Positions 42,542-50,530 of a stretch of 64,000 nucleotides of DNA are shown here, in pieces. Within the stretch, counting starts at the first letter, position 1, and each line of letters begins with the position of its first letter. The position numbers and the translations under genes are program-made. The DNA is from SZUA-309 sp965230005 (GTDB lineage: Bacteria; Pseudomonadota; Gammaproteobacteria; Pseudomonadales; Azotimanducaceae). The stretch spans positions 4,960,001 to 5,024,000 of the forward strand of contig OZ245934.1 of NCBI GenBank assembly GCA_965230005.1. Reading direction: 5' to 3'. The notes under the pieces were generated by a model. It ran no database searches and was not told the DNA's origin. It saw only the letters and a list, made by a program, of their open reading frames with translations.

Positions 42542-43309
42542 ATGAGCGAAGCAGCGGAGCTTCAGAGCGTCGAAGACCAGGTGAGCCCGGAGGAGTGGCA
42601 GCAGCGGGTGGATCTCGCCGCCCTTTATCGGCTGGTGGCAATGCAGGGCTGGGACGATTTTCTCTTCACCCATCTCTCGGCCCGGGTGCCTGGCCCGGAG
42701 CACCATTTCCTCATTAATCCCCTCGGACTCTGCTTCGAAGAAGTGACGGCGTCGAGCCTCGTGAAGGTAGATACGGAGGGCAACAAGGTCATGGCCTCCC
42801 CCTACGACATCAATCCCGCCGGCTTTACGATCCACTCAGCGGTACACATGGCGCGGCCGGATGCCATGTTCGTCATGCATCTGCACACCGATGACGGCGT
42901 CGCGGTCTCCGCCATGGAAGAGGGCCTCATGCCGCTGACCCAGCACGCCATGCAGTGCGGCCCCATTGCCTATCACGACTACGAAGGCGTCGCCCTCGAT
43001 CTCGACGAGCGGGAGCGAATCGTCAGGGACCTGGGCGATGGTCAGTTCATGATTCTCAGGAACCACGGCACGCTGACGGTCGGCGCTTCGGCCAATGCCG
43101 CGTTCATGGCCATGTACTACCTCGAACGTGCCTGCACCATGCAGGTTAAGGCGCTCTCCGGGGGCGGTCGGGTCAACCAGCCGCCGCAGGGTTCTGCAGA
43201 AAAAGCGGCCGAACAGTCGCGCCTGCTTTTTGATGGCAGCACTGACGAGCTGGCCTGGCCCGCCTGGCTGCGCAAGCTGGATGCCCGGGACTCGAGCTTC
43301 CGGGACTGA
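42542..43309 (+). CDS. Class II aldolase/adducin-family protein
   Basis: 255 residues. It shows the adducin-type aldolase layout: GWDDFLFTHLSARVPGPEHHFLINPLGL, FVMHLHTDDGVAVSAM with two metal His, and ILRNHGTLTVG with the third. The catalytic Glu position reads FTIHSAVHM, that is, not Glu, which is common in the adducin-like branch and means the reaction may differ from true aldol cleavage. GGGGA precedes the ATG. Downstream is a hairpin against the convergent gene. Confidence 0.8.
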   Translation: MSEAAELQSVEDQVSPEEWQQRVDLAALYRLVAMQGWDDFLFTHLSARVPGPEHHFLINPLGLCFEEVTASSLVKVDTEGNKVMASPYDINPAGFTIHSAVHMARPDAMFVMHLHTDDGVAVSAMEEGLMPLTQHAMQCGPIAYHDYEGVALDLDERERIVRDLGDGQFMILRNHGTLTVGASANAAFMAMYYLERACTMQVKALSGGGRVNQPPQGSAEKAAEQSRLLFDGSTDELAWPAWLRKLDARDSSFRD

Positions 43310-43316
43310 GCCTCCG

Positions 43317-43337
43317 GCGTCGCCTGGCTGGCGACGC
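43317..43337. terminator. Hairpin between convergent genes
   Basis: GCGTCGCC (43317-43324) pairs exactly with GGCGACGC (43330-43337) around the loop TGGCT. It follows the stop of the aldolase-like gene by seven bases. The following TTGCCTTAAG is not a clean T-run, so termination efficiency is uncertain. Confidence 0.5.
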
Positions 43338-43359
43338 GCCTTGCCTTAAGCGAGAACCT

Positions 43360-43842
43360 TCAACGCGAACTCAACTCGAAGACGGCCCCACCCTGGGAGA
43401 ACTCCTCCATGGGCGGGAAACCGGCGATGATGTCCGGATAGTCTTCCTTGTAGCGATCGATGTATGCCTGCAGCACGTCCACCATCAATGGGTGGCCGGC
43501 CGGGAGGCGATTGGCGCGCATCGCATAAACCGCGTCGCCGATGCGCAGATCGATATCCGGTGCGGCGGTGGTTCCCTTCACCCAGCTGCTCGACGGGTCG
43601 CCGACCACGAACAGGCTGTCGTCGTGCTCGACGACCCAGATGATCACCACGTGCGGCAGCAGGCCGGAGTAGCTGGCGAGCCGCACTTCATCGGGTAGTG
43701 TGACGCTCGACCAGCGTTCCGGCGCCACGGCTTCGCTGCCACCCAGACGGAAACCGGGCAAGGGTCCCAGGGGGGCGGCGACGGCGATCACGATGCCCGG
43801 TATCAGAATGAGTGCCAGTGCAATTTTCAGCCAGCGAGGCAT
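43360..43842 (-). CDS. Small membrane-anchored protein of unknown function
   Basis: 160 residues. One N-terminal membrane helix, KIALALILIPGIVIAVAAPLG, acts as anchor or signal peptide. The soluble part shows paired strands, VVIIWVVEHDDSLFVVGDPSSSWVKG, then IDLRIGDAVYAMRANRLPAGHPLMVDVLQAYIDRY, which loosely recalls the end of split-barrel (DUF385/PPOX-like) proteins. I do not assign a family. It stands between convergent and same-strand neighbours with ordinary spacing. Confidence 0.55.
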   Translation of the reverse strand: MPRWLKIALALILIPGIVIAVAAPLGPLPGFRLGGSEAVAPERWSSVTLPDEVRLASYSGLLPHVVIIWVVEHDDSLFVVGDPSSSWVKGTTAAPDIDLRIGDAVYAMRANRLPAGHPLMVDVLQAYIDRYKEDYPDIIAGFPPMEEFSQGGAVFELSSR

Positions 43843-43916
43843 GGTCTCTCTCCCTTCGTTGCTGTCTTTCCTCTCGCGGAGCGACTATCGCACAGTCAAG
43901 GACGAACCGCAGAGCG

Positions 43917-44675
43917 TCAGCGCTTGTGTTCGGGGCTCTTGAAGTCGGTGCGGCAACCGGCATCCCAGGCCTCCGGCTGATTGCCGTGGGCGGGGATGCC
44001 ACCCGCGTCTTTCAGCATCCGGGCGAGATGCAGACAGTTCCAGACCAGAAAAGTGGTGTTGCGATTCGTGAAGTCGTTCTCCGGTCCGCCGGAGCCGGGA
44101 TCCATGTAGGAGGGGCCCGGGCCCGCCTCGCCCATCCAGCCCGCGTCTGCCTGTGGTGGAACGGTATAGCCGATGTGCGAGAGCGAGAAGAGGATGTTCA
44201 TGGCGCAGTGCTTCACGCCGTCTTCATTGCCGGTGATGAGCGTTGCGCCGACTTTGCCGTAGTCCCGGTACTGGCCTTTACTGTTGAAGTCGTGGGTGTA
44301 GCCGTACATGCGTTCCAGGATCCGGTTGCAGACCGAGCTTTTCTCGCCCAGCCAGACCGACGTGCCGATGATGACGATGTCCGCGGCGTCGATTTTCGCC
44401 TGGATGCCAGGCCAGTCGTCGCGCGCATAGCCGTCTACCCCCGTGTAGTCGTGCTCGAGACCGGCAGGAATCTCATAGTCCACAGGACGGAGAATTTCCG
44501 TAGCGACGCCGTTGGCCTGAAAGATGCCCTCGGCAACGCGCATCAGGCCGTCCGTGTGTGAGAGGTTCGGTGATCGGGTGAGCGTGCAGTTGAGCATGAG
44601 CACGCTGAGATCGTCGTAACGCGCCGGAGGATCCTGGCAGAGCTGGTCTGTGAGCTTGTCGAGCTGTTCCGTCAT
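43917..44675 (-). CDS. Flavodoxin-like NADPH-dependent FMN reductase
   Basis: 252 residues. LSVLMLNCTLTRSPNLSHTDGLMRVAEGIF is the phosphate-binding loop and first helix, IVIIGTSVWLGEKSSVCNRILERM the second flavin contact, and VGATLITGNEDGVKHCAMNILFSLSHIGYTVPP the third. This matches the NADPH-dependent FMN reductase/flavodoxin group. It is coupled to the MaoC-like gene upstream (ATGA at 44672-44675). It could supply reduced flavin to the HsaA-like hydroxylase 7 kb away; this is inference. Confidence 0.8.
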   Translation of the reverse strand: MTEQLDKLTDQLCQDPPARYDDLSVLMLNCTLTRSPNLSHTDGLMRVAEGIFQANGVATEILRPVDYEIPAGLEHDYTGVDGYARDDWPGIQAKIDAADIVIIGTSVWLGEKSSVCNRILERMYGYTHDFNSKGQYRDYGKVGATLITGNEDGVKHCAMNILFSLSHIGYTVPPQADAGWMGEAGPGPSYMDPGSGGPENDFTNRNTTFLVWNCLHLARMLKDAGGIPAHGNQPEAWDAGCRTDFKSPEHKR

Positions 44676-45151
44676 GGCTTTTCTTCCTTTGGAAACCAGT
44701 AGGTCAGGTATTCGGCGTAAAGTACCCGCTCATCCAGACCCTCTGCTTCGAGCTGATGGCAGGTTTTCAACAGGTACTCCCCGTTCCCTTTCGGCGTTGC
44801 GTCCATGAGGCTGATGTGCGAACGCAGGCGGACACCGTCGCCGATGACCACGGGCTTCAGCACCCGAACTTTATCGAGGCCGTAGTTCAGCGGGTTCTGT
44901 CCGTCTTCCGGCCAGAGCCCTGAGTCGCGGTAGAAGTGCGAAAGCAGAGACATCATGTGGAAGCCGTGCATGAGCGTGCCGCCGTAAGGTCCTTTCTTTG
45001 CGTACTCCACATCGCAATGCCCGGGCGTGCGCCAGCGGGTCACTTCGCCGAAGACGTTCACCTGAACCTGATCAATGCGCACCCAGTCACTGATGCCGAG
45101 CGGCTCGCCTATGCGCGCCTCTGCCGTGCTGAGCAGAAACGGTTCACTCAT
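44672..45151 (-). CDS. MaoC-like hot-dog protein with altered catalytic motif
   Basis: 159 residues. GHCDVEYAKKGPYGGTLMHGFHMMSLLSHFYRD corresponds to the H-V-D-x-x-x-A-K-x-x-P-F-G-G-T-I-A-H-G motif of NodN-like MaoC proteins. By eye alignment, the usual catalytic Asp before it (F-A-x-x-T-G-D-x-Q-W-I-H) reads FGEVTRWRTPGHCD, so the Asp is Trp while the His is kept. Hydratase activity is therefore doubtful. The stop overlaps the FMN-reductase start. Confidence 0.7.
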   Translation of the reverse strand: MSEPFLLSTAEARIGEPLGISDWVRIDQVQVNVFGEVTRWRTPGHCDVEYAKKGPYGGTLMHGFHMMSLLSHFYRDSGLWPEDGQNPLNYGLDKVRVLKPVVIGDGVRLRSHISLMDATPKGNGEYLLKTCHQLEAEGLDERVLYAEYLTYWFPKEEKP

Positions 45152-45291
45152 CTCTCTTCCCCTGTTCCCCGAGTGGAGTCATGGTAACCGGATCGGACCG
45201 CATTCTCAGGCAGCCACGCAGGGCGAGCGCCATGGCACAGGCCCTCGGGAGTCGCTGGCAGCGGGCCTCGACAGCCCCTCCGGTGGGCCTG

Positions 45292-46131
45292 CTAGGGGGT
45301 TCGACGCAACCTGATCGCCAGGAAGGCGATGAGCGGCACCGTGACCGGGAAGGCCAGCACCATGCCGGTTGCGCCCAGCCAGAAAGCTGCGCGCTCACTC
45401 GCTGTTGCGGAAGGTGGCGCCTCCTTGCCCGCCTGGAAGTAGGGCCGTGAGTAGAGGCGTGGATAGTCGGCGAAGTGATTCTGCATCCGCGTCAGCCAGG
45501 CGCGGAACCGCTCGAGTGACGGATCTTCCTGCAGGGTCGTGATCAGTGGGCGGTAGGGAATACTGCAGTGACATTCGACGATGCCGAAGAGGAGCAGATC
45601 CCGGGCGTCCGGTTTGTCTCCACCGAGAAAACCGTTTCTCGAACTACCCAGCTCGCTTTCGAAGGGATGGAACTGCGCCGCGAAGCTGCCCGGCTCCCGG
45701 GGTTTCTGCAGGGCAACGACCGTTCGGATCAGCAGAAACATGTACAGGGTGATGAAGCTGCGCAGAAAGTGGCGGCCGCTGCGCGACCAGAAGGATGGAG
45801 TGGCATCCGGGATCCGGCTGAAGGCGCCCCAGAAGGTGGCGGCATCGTCCGCACGGTGCATGACGCCCTGCCAGGCTCGAGTGATCGCCCGGAGCTCGTC
45901 GGTCGTTACCTCACTGAAGCCCAGCTCTTCGAGAATCTTCGCCGACTCCCACTGCCAGGGTCCGCCGTCGACCCGAGCTGCGGGCATCTTGACGCCTTCC
46001 GAGGCGAGCATGGACAGGGTCGGCACGGGGCGCAGCTGGCAGGGGCGCCGGCGTTCGTGGAGGCCCAGCAGCACGGCCTGCACCCAGGGAGAGTGGTCAG
46101 CGCCATAGACTTCGACGGGTGTGTCGCTCAT
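45292..46131 (-). CDS. Glutathione S-transferase-like protein with C-terminal membrane helix
   Basis: 279 residues. VYGADHSPWVQAVLLGLHERRRPCQLRPVPTL is a thioredoxin-fold start in which SPWVQA occupies the catalytic position; ARVDGGPWQWESAKILEEL and the cis-Pro loop follow. The C-terminal half includes EDPSLERFRAWLTRMQNHF. The protein ends with a membrane helix (AAFWLGATGMVLAFPVTVPLIAFLAIRL) and basic tail, unusual for GSTs and suggesting inner-membrane attachment. Function unknown. Confidence 0.7.
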   Translation of the reverse strand: MSDTPVEVYGADHSPWVQAVLLGLHERRRPCQLRPVPTLSMLASEGVKMPAARVDGGPWQWESAKILEELGFSEVTTDELRAITRAWQGVMHRADDAATFWGAFSRIPDATPSFWSRSGRHFLRSFITLYMFLLIRTVVALQKPREPGSFAAQFHPFESELGSSRNGFLGGDKPDARDLLLFGIVECHCSIPYRPLITTLQEDPSLERFRAWLTRMQNHFADYPRLYSRPYFQAGKEAPPSATASERAAFWLGATGMVLAFPVTVPLIAFLAIRLRRTP

Positions 46132-46253
46132 GGGGCAATGATAGCCGAGACCTCAGCGAGCGGTTTCCGTCGAGATGAGCGACTGGGTGAATTCGTGCAG
46201 AGACGTTAGCTCTGCTGCGTGATGTGCCGCGTCAGGTGACGGGCGCGGCGGGG

Positions 46254-47384
46254 TCAGGCCGAGGCAGCTGTGCTGGTGAGCGGCGGTTCGATGCGAACTA
46301 CCGTCTCGGCGCCGCTGCGGTCTCCGGCGGCGATGAGCATGTTACGGCCGGCGGCTTTTGCCTCGTAGAGCGCGAGGTCGGCTTCCTTGAGGGCTGGAGC
46401 AATGTCCATGCCCGGGCGCCATTCGGCGATACCGACGCTCAAAGTGACAGCCGGCACGGACAGGTCCGTCAGGTTCCGGGTCTGCCTGCGCAGCCGCTCG
46501 AGGACCGCAGTAGCCTCCGCTACGTTGGTGTTCGTCAGGGCCACGAGAAACTCTTCTCCGCCCCAGCGGGAAAGATAATCCGAATCACGGAACACCTCTT
46601 TCAGCAGGCCTCCGATTTCCTTCAGCACCCGATCACCCGCCTCATGACCATGCTGGTCGTTGACCTGCTTGAAGTGATCGATGTCGAGCAGCGCGAGCGT
46701 CACGGTCATCTCGTTGCGTTCGAGAAAGCTCGAAAGCTCGGCAAGGCGGCGCTCCATGCCCCGCCGGTTCAGCAGCTCTGTGAGTGGGTCGACGTCGGCG
46801 AGTTCCCGGAGTCGACTTCTGAGCTGGCGCTGCACCTGCTCATAGCCGATGGCGATACCGGTGGCAGTCACGTAGGCGAGGGCCACCTGGATCATCGTGC
46901 CGATGCTCATCTCCATCGGTGCCGGACGGTCGAGTGCGAAGTAGCTCCCGGCAATGAAGGCGAAGTGCGCGAGTGTGAGCATGCCGCCGAAACGGATTCC
47001 ACCGATAGAGATATAGAGGAAGGGCATCACCGTGAACCAGGCCAGATTAGGCGCCGAGTCGAGTTTTTCCAGGCTGCCGATTGCCGCGAGCACAAAGGTC
47101 ACGAGCAGGGCAACCTGGATGGCCCGTTGCATGCTGAGGCGACGGATGAACAGCAGCAGCAACAGAAGCGATGCGGCGGCGAGCAGTTCCACCGCCATGG
47201 CGAAGTAGTAGCCCTGCAGATAGTCCACCAGTGCCACAATCGGCAGGACCACCAGACCAACGCCCATCATGAGACGGACGAGGATCGGCTGTTTGACGAT
47301 GGCGCTGGGCAGCACGGGGGTTTCCCGGTTCTTACCAGCCTTTGATTTTAGGAAAGTTACTTCGTGGGCGATGAGAACCAGCAC
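46254..47384 (-). CDS. Membrane-bound diguanylate cyclase (GGDEF)
   Basis: 376 residues from GTG 47384; a GTG at 47315 would remove a polar head and may be the true start. About six membrane helices fill residues ~35-185. The GGDEF domain begins near ADVDPLTELLNRRGMERRL, with LALLDIDHFKQVNDQHGHEAGDRVL and the active-site RWGGEEFLVAL. The inhibitory site R-x-x-D is present five residues before it (RDSD). It should make cyclic di-GMP with product feedback. No phosphodiesterase domain is attached. Confidence 0.9.
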   Translation of the reverse strand: MLVLIAHEVTFLKSKAGKNRETPVLPSAIVKQPILVRLMMGVGLVVLPIVALVDYLQGYYFAMAVELLAAASLLLLLLFIRRLSMQRAIQVALLVTFVLAAIGSLEKLDSAPNLAWFTVMPFLYISIGGIRFGGMLTLAHFAFIAGSYFALDRPAPMEMSIGTMIQVALAYVTATGIAIGYEQVQRQLRSRLRELADVDPLTELLNRRGMERRLAELSSFLERNEMTVTLALLDIDHFKQVNDQHGHEAGDRVLKEIGGLLKEVFRDSDYLSRWGGEEFLVALTNTNVAEATAVLERLRRQTRNLTDLSVPAVTLSVGIAEWRPGMDIAPALKEADLALYEAKAAGRNMLIAAGDRSGAETVVRIEPPLTSTAASA

Positions 47385-47444
47385 ACGCGATGGGCTCTGT
47401 GGATGTTCGGCTGACGCTGAACGACTATCCAGGTGTGCGGGAGA

Positions 47445-48038
47445 TCACTGCGGCTGAAAGGGCAGATTGCTCTCCTGAACATAGATCTTCACATCGTCAC
47501 CCCTTTTGACGAAGCCGAGCGTGTAGTGCACCTTGGTTTCACGACCGTCCAGGTCCGTGAAGTAGTAGTTGCCCATGGCAATTGCGGTAGTGCCGTAGGG
47601 CACGATCCCTTCATTTTCGAAACGGACTCTCGTCCAGGGATTGGTGGCGAAACCGCCGTCCTCTTTGTAGACCCTGAGCGTGGCGCGTTCCGCTTCGTCC
47701 ATTTTGTCGAGAAACTGAAGCGCCGAGTCATAGCCCACGAAGTAGCTCAGCGCGCCGCCGATCGTTGGCCGATGCGGGACCGTGCTGGCAAGGGTCGGTT
47801 TGAAAAGCACCTCGCCGTCCTCGTAGTCGTAGAGGGCTTCGATGTGCTCCAGGGCTTCGCGGACGTAGTCACCACCCTCGGTCTTCACCTTGCCGATGCG
47901 AACGATACCGTCGCCCCAGCGCTGCTGTGCGTCCAGGACCTCTGCTTCGGTGATGTTGAGATTGGCGAAGGCGGAAGACCAACCAGCCAACGCCAGGGCG
48001 TAGGCGAAGGTTTTTCCGAGCAAACGACCTGAAAACAT
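47445..48038 (-). CDS. Exported NTF2/SnoaL-like protein
   Basis: 197 residues from the ATG at 48038; an earlier ATG at 48062 would add eight residues ahead of the signal peptide. The signal peptide MFSGRLLGKTFAYALALAGWSSAFA is clear. Mature residues show the cone-fold: TEAEVLDAQQRWGDGIVRIG, a central strand/helix set, and PWTRVRFENEGIVPYGTTAIAMGNYYFTDLDGRETKVHYTLGFVKRGDDVKIYVQESNLPF, the characteristic C-terminal sheet. Related marine proteins are often mislabelled as phosphoribosyl-AMP cyclohydrolase. The function is unknown. Confidence 0.65.
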   Translation of the reverse strand: MFSGRLLGKTFAYALALAGWSSAFANLNITEAEVLDAQQRWGDGIVRIGKVKTEGGDYVREALEHIEALYDYEDGEVLFKPTLASTVPHRPTIGGALSYFVGYDSALQFLDKMDEAERATLRVYKEDGGFATNPWTRVRFENEGIVPYGTTAIAMGNYYFTDLDGRETKVHYTLGFVKRGDDVKIYVQESNLPFQPQ

Positions 48039-48170
48039 CCAGTCCTCCTTGACCGTGAACATTTGCGGGAGGGGACGATACAGCGGCCTTCTGACGTCGA
48101 AAATGCCGTTATCTGACGCGGACAGTTCGAGAAAACCAACGATCGCAGGGCGGCTCTCGTGATGGTCGGA

Positions 48171-48962
48171 CTACGCCTGCTTCCCGCGACGTTTCCAGCC
48201 CGAAGTATCGTCCAGCGCCGCGCGGTATTCGCCGATATTCTCCGGGTCATAGGGCTCGAGATCGACGGGAATCATGCCCATGAACTCGAAGCCGTGCGGT
48301 TGCGTGTGCACCTTCGCCGCAAGGAAACGAACCCCCGCTGCTTGTGCTGCTTCGGCCGCCGCGGCGAAAGCCGGATCGTGCAGACGGCTTGGCCGCAGGC
48401 GGTCGGCATCCGGTCGCTGCAGGATGAAAAGCACGGTGGCTTTCCGTCCCTCGCCAACTTCCCGGGCGAGCTCCCTGAGGTGTCCGGCGGCCCGCTCGCT
48501 GACGGAGTCCGGGAAGTAGGCGCAGCGATCCGGATAGACGAGATGGCAGTTTTTGACTTCCACCAGGTGCTCCGTTGCTCCGCTCGTCAACAGCAGATCG
48601 ATACGCGAACGCTCACCGTAGCGAACTTCCCGGCGCAGTTCGCGGAAGCGTTTCAGCCCTGGTATCTGCCGGGCTCGCACGAGCGTTTCGGCGAGGTGGT
48701 TGGGCACCACCGTATTGGCGCCGACAAAGATGCCATCGATTTCCAGCAGCTCCAGCGTGTAGCGGAGCTTCCGTTTGCTCTCCGGCGGTACCGCAGAGAC
48801 CCAGGCCCGGGCACCGGGCACAACGAGGCCTTCCATTCGGCCGGGATTCACGCAATGGGCGTCCACCTGGCTGCCATCGGCGAGCTCGACGACGGCGATG
48901 AACCGGTCGTAGCGGGCAATCAGACGGCCTTCGAGGTACGGATTGAGGGCGGGAATCAGCAT
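48171..48962 (-). CDS. sfsA: SfsA-family protein (sugar fermentation stimulation protein)
   Basis: 263 residues. Recognised from AHCVNPGRMEGLVVPGARAWVS, the SfsA N-terminal OB-type domain, and RIDLLLTSGATEHLVEVKNCHLV, the nuclease-like D-(E)xK core, followed by FPDSVSERAAGHLRELAREVGEG and ATVLFILQRPDADRLRPSRLHDPAFAAAAE. It is a conserved bacterial protein with DNA-binding or nuclease-like features; the biological role is unsettled. Full length. It is divergent from the zinc-finger membrane protein gene. Confidence 0.92.
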   Translation of the reverse strand: MLIPALNPYLEGRLIARYDRFIAVVELADGSQVDAHCVNPGRMEGLVVPGARAWVSAVPPESKRKLRYTLELLEIDGIFVGANTVVPNHLAETLVRARQIPGLKRFRELRREVRYGERSRIDLLLTSGATEHLVEVKNCHLVYPDRCAYFPDSVSERAAGHLRELAREVGEGRKATVLFILQRPDADRLRPSRLHDPAFAAAAEAAQAAGVRFLAAKVHTQPHGFEFMGMIPVDLEPYDPENIGEYRAALDDTSGWKRRGKQA

Positions 48963-49060
48963 GGGCGCGGAGTTTAAGGCAGATCTGTGAACCGTGCCCG
49001 ATTCGCTGGTAACGCGGGCCCTATGCTGCCTGGAGTCAAGGAAACCTACGAGAAGCCAGG

Positions 49061-50428
49061 ATGGCTAAAACCCTCTGTGAATACCATTCCGGGAGCCCGG
49101 CGACCTGGGAATGCGAAGAATGCAGCAAGGCCTACTGCGGTAAGTGTGTTGTGCTGCGCGAAGAGCCCGGCAAGTACTACCCGCCGCGCTGTCCGCTCTG
49201 CCAGAAGGAACTCGAGTTTCTTGGTACGGGCCAGCATGCGAAGCCGTTCTGGACCGTGGCGCCGATGCTGTTCACCTATCCCTTCCGGGGCTCCGGGATT
49301 CCAATGCTGGCTGTGGCCGGTGGGCTTGGCTACATCAGTGGCACGGGTCTTTTCACGCTGCCGCTGCTTTTACTCCTGCTGGCGCTGATCATTCGTTATG
49401 CCTTCGGGGTGCTGATCCACATTGCCAACGGCAACGCCGGTTCGCCTTCCCTGACGGAAGTGATGCAGAACGACGAGCAGCATCTGTTCTTCAAGTTCAT
49501 CGGACTGAGTCTGCTCATGGGCCTGATCGTTGGTCTGGCAGAGGCTTTTCTCGGTCCGGCCATGGGCACGGTCATGTCTATCGTCATGAGCATCCTCATG
49601 CCGGCAGCCATCATATTTCTCGCCTCCGACGCGGGTTTCTTTGCCGCCTTCATGCCGCACCGGTTGCTCTGGCTCATCGTCGTCATCGGCTGGCCCTATG
49701 CGCTGGTGGTTTTTCTGACAAACGTGCTTTCTGCGGCACCCATGCTCGTGGGCTTCTTCCTCAATGAAGAGTCTTCCATCGCCGCCGCCCTTGCCATGAT
49801 GGCCGTCGCCTACGCCTACTTCACCAACGTGAACTTTGCTCTGCTCGGTTACGTGATCTTCGAGCGGCAGGGTGAGCTTGGCTATGTGGCCGGCTCCGTG
49901 GAAGACGTCATGGTCCCGGATACCACCGAAAACAGGCTGAACGAGGTGTTCGGTGCCATCAACGTCTTCATGAAGGAAGGTCGGGAAGAGGACGCCCTGA
50001 AGCTGCTGCACCGCGCACAGGGAGATTTCAAAGGCGAATCGAAGTTTTACGACCGTGCCATGCGGCTTGCGCTGGCAGCGAAAAACGAATCTCTCATCAC
50101 CTCGCTCACCAACAGCTATCTCGATCTGCTGGTCAGCAAGGATGCGGTAGGCCAGGCCCTCGAGTGGTGCCGGAAAGCCATCGACGTGGTGAAGACCTAT
50201 CGGCCTCGGTCACCCGGGGTAAGCCATCAGCTGGCGGAAGAAGCCTATGCGCGGAACCTGAATCGTGAGGCGCTGCTGCTGCTCGTGAATCTGCACAAGC
50301 GTTCACCGGACTACGATCGTCTCGGCGACGCCTATCGTCTCGCTGCCAGCATCTTCCGCGATGGCCTCGGCGACGATGCGAAAGCACGTCAGCTGGAGGA
50401 CTTCATTGCGGCGAAAGGGCTCGCCTGA
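49061..50428 (+). CDS. B-box-type zinc-finger membrane protein with helical C-terminus
   Basis: 455 residues. CEYHSGSPATWECEECSKAYCGKCV...CPLCQKEL (residues ~6-50) is a B-box-like zinc finger. Five or six membrane helices follow (~residues 85-265), giving a Yip1-like middle. The C-terminal ~170 residues are soluble helices (REEDALKLLHRAQGDFKGES; AVGQALEWCRKAIDVVKTY) like TPR units. It converges on a rhomboid protease with a similar helical tail. The function is unknown. Confidence 0.75.
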   Translation: MAKTLCEYHSGSPATWECEECSKAYCGKCVVLREEPGKYYPPRCPLCQKELEFLGTGQHAKPFWTVAPMLFTYPFRGSGIPMLAVAGGLGYISGTGLFTLPLLLLLLALIIRYAFGVLIHIANGNAGSPSLTEVMQNDEQHLFFKFIGLSLLMGLIVGLAEAFLGPAMGTVMSIVMSILMPAAIIFLASDAGFFAAFMPHRLLWLIVVIGWPYALVVFLTNVLSAAPMLVGFFLNEESSIAAALAMMAVAYAYFTNVNFALLGYVIFERQGELGYVAGSVEDVMVPDTTENRLNEVFGAINVFMKEGREEDALKLLHRAQGDFKGESKFYDRAMRLALAAKNESLITSLTNSYLDLLVSKDAVGQALEWCRKAIDVVKTYRPRSPGVSHQLAEEAYARNLNREALLLLVNLHKRSPDYDRLGDAYRLAASIFRDGLGDDAKARQLEDFIAAKGLA

Positions 50429-50448
50429 AGCGAGCGCCCCTTTACCCT

Positions 50449-50530
50449 AAGGCTTGCACCTCATTAACTTAAGGCTTGCGCCTCTTTTAGGTTAAGGCTT
50501 GCGCCTCTTTTAACTTAAGGCTTGCGCCTT
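50449..50530. repeat. Tandem 23-base repeat forming serial hairpins between convergent genes
   Basis: Four units begin AAGGCTTGC at 50449, 50471, 50494 and 50517. Unit lengths are 22, 23 and 23, with a partial last unit. Each contains AGGC-ttgc-GCCT (first unit with one change, GCACCT), and units 2 and 3 continue into CTTTT, so each looks like a short intrinsic terminator. The last units run into the 3' end of the rhomboid gene and encode its final KAQALS. Confidence 0.7.

Noticed and set aside
50449..50530. CRISPR array
   Set aside because: Units are contiguous with no spacers and only 23 bases long; no cas gene is nearby.
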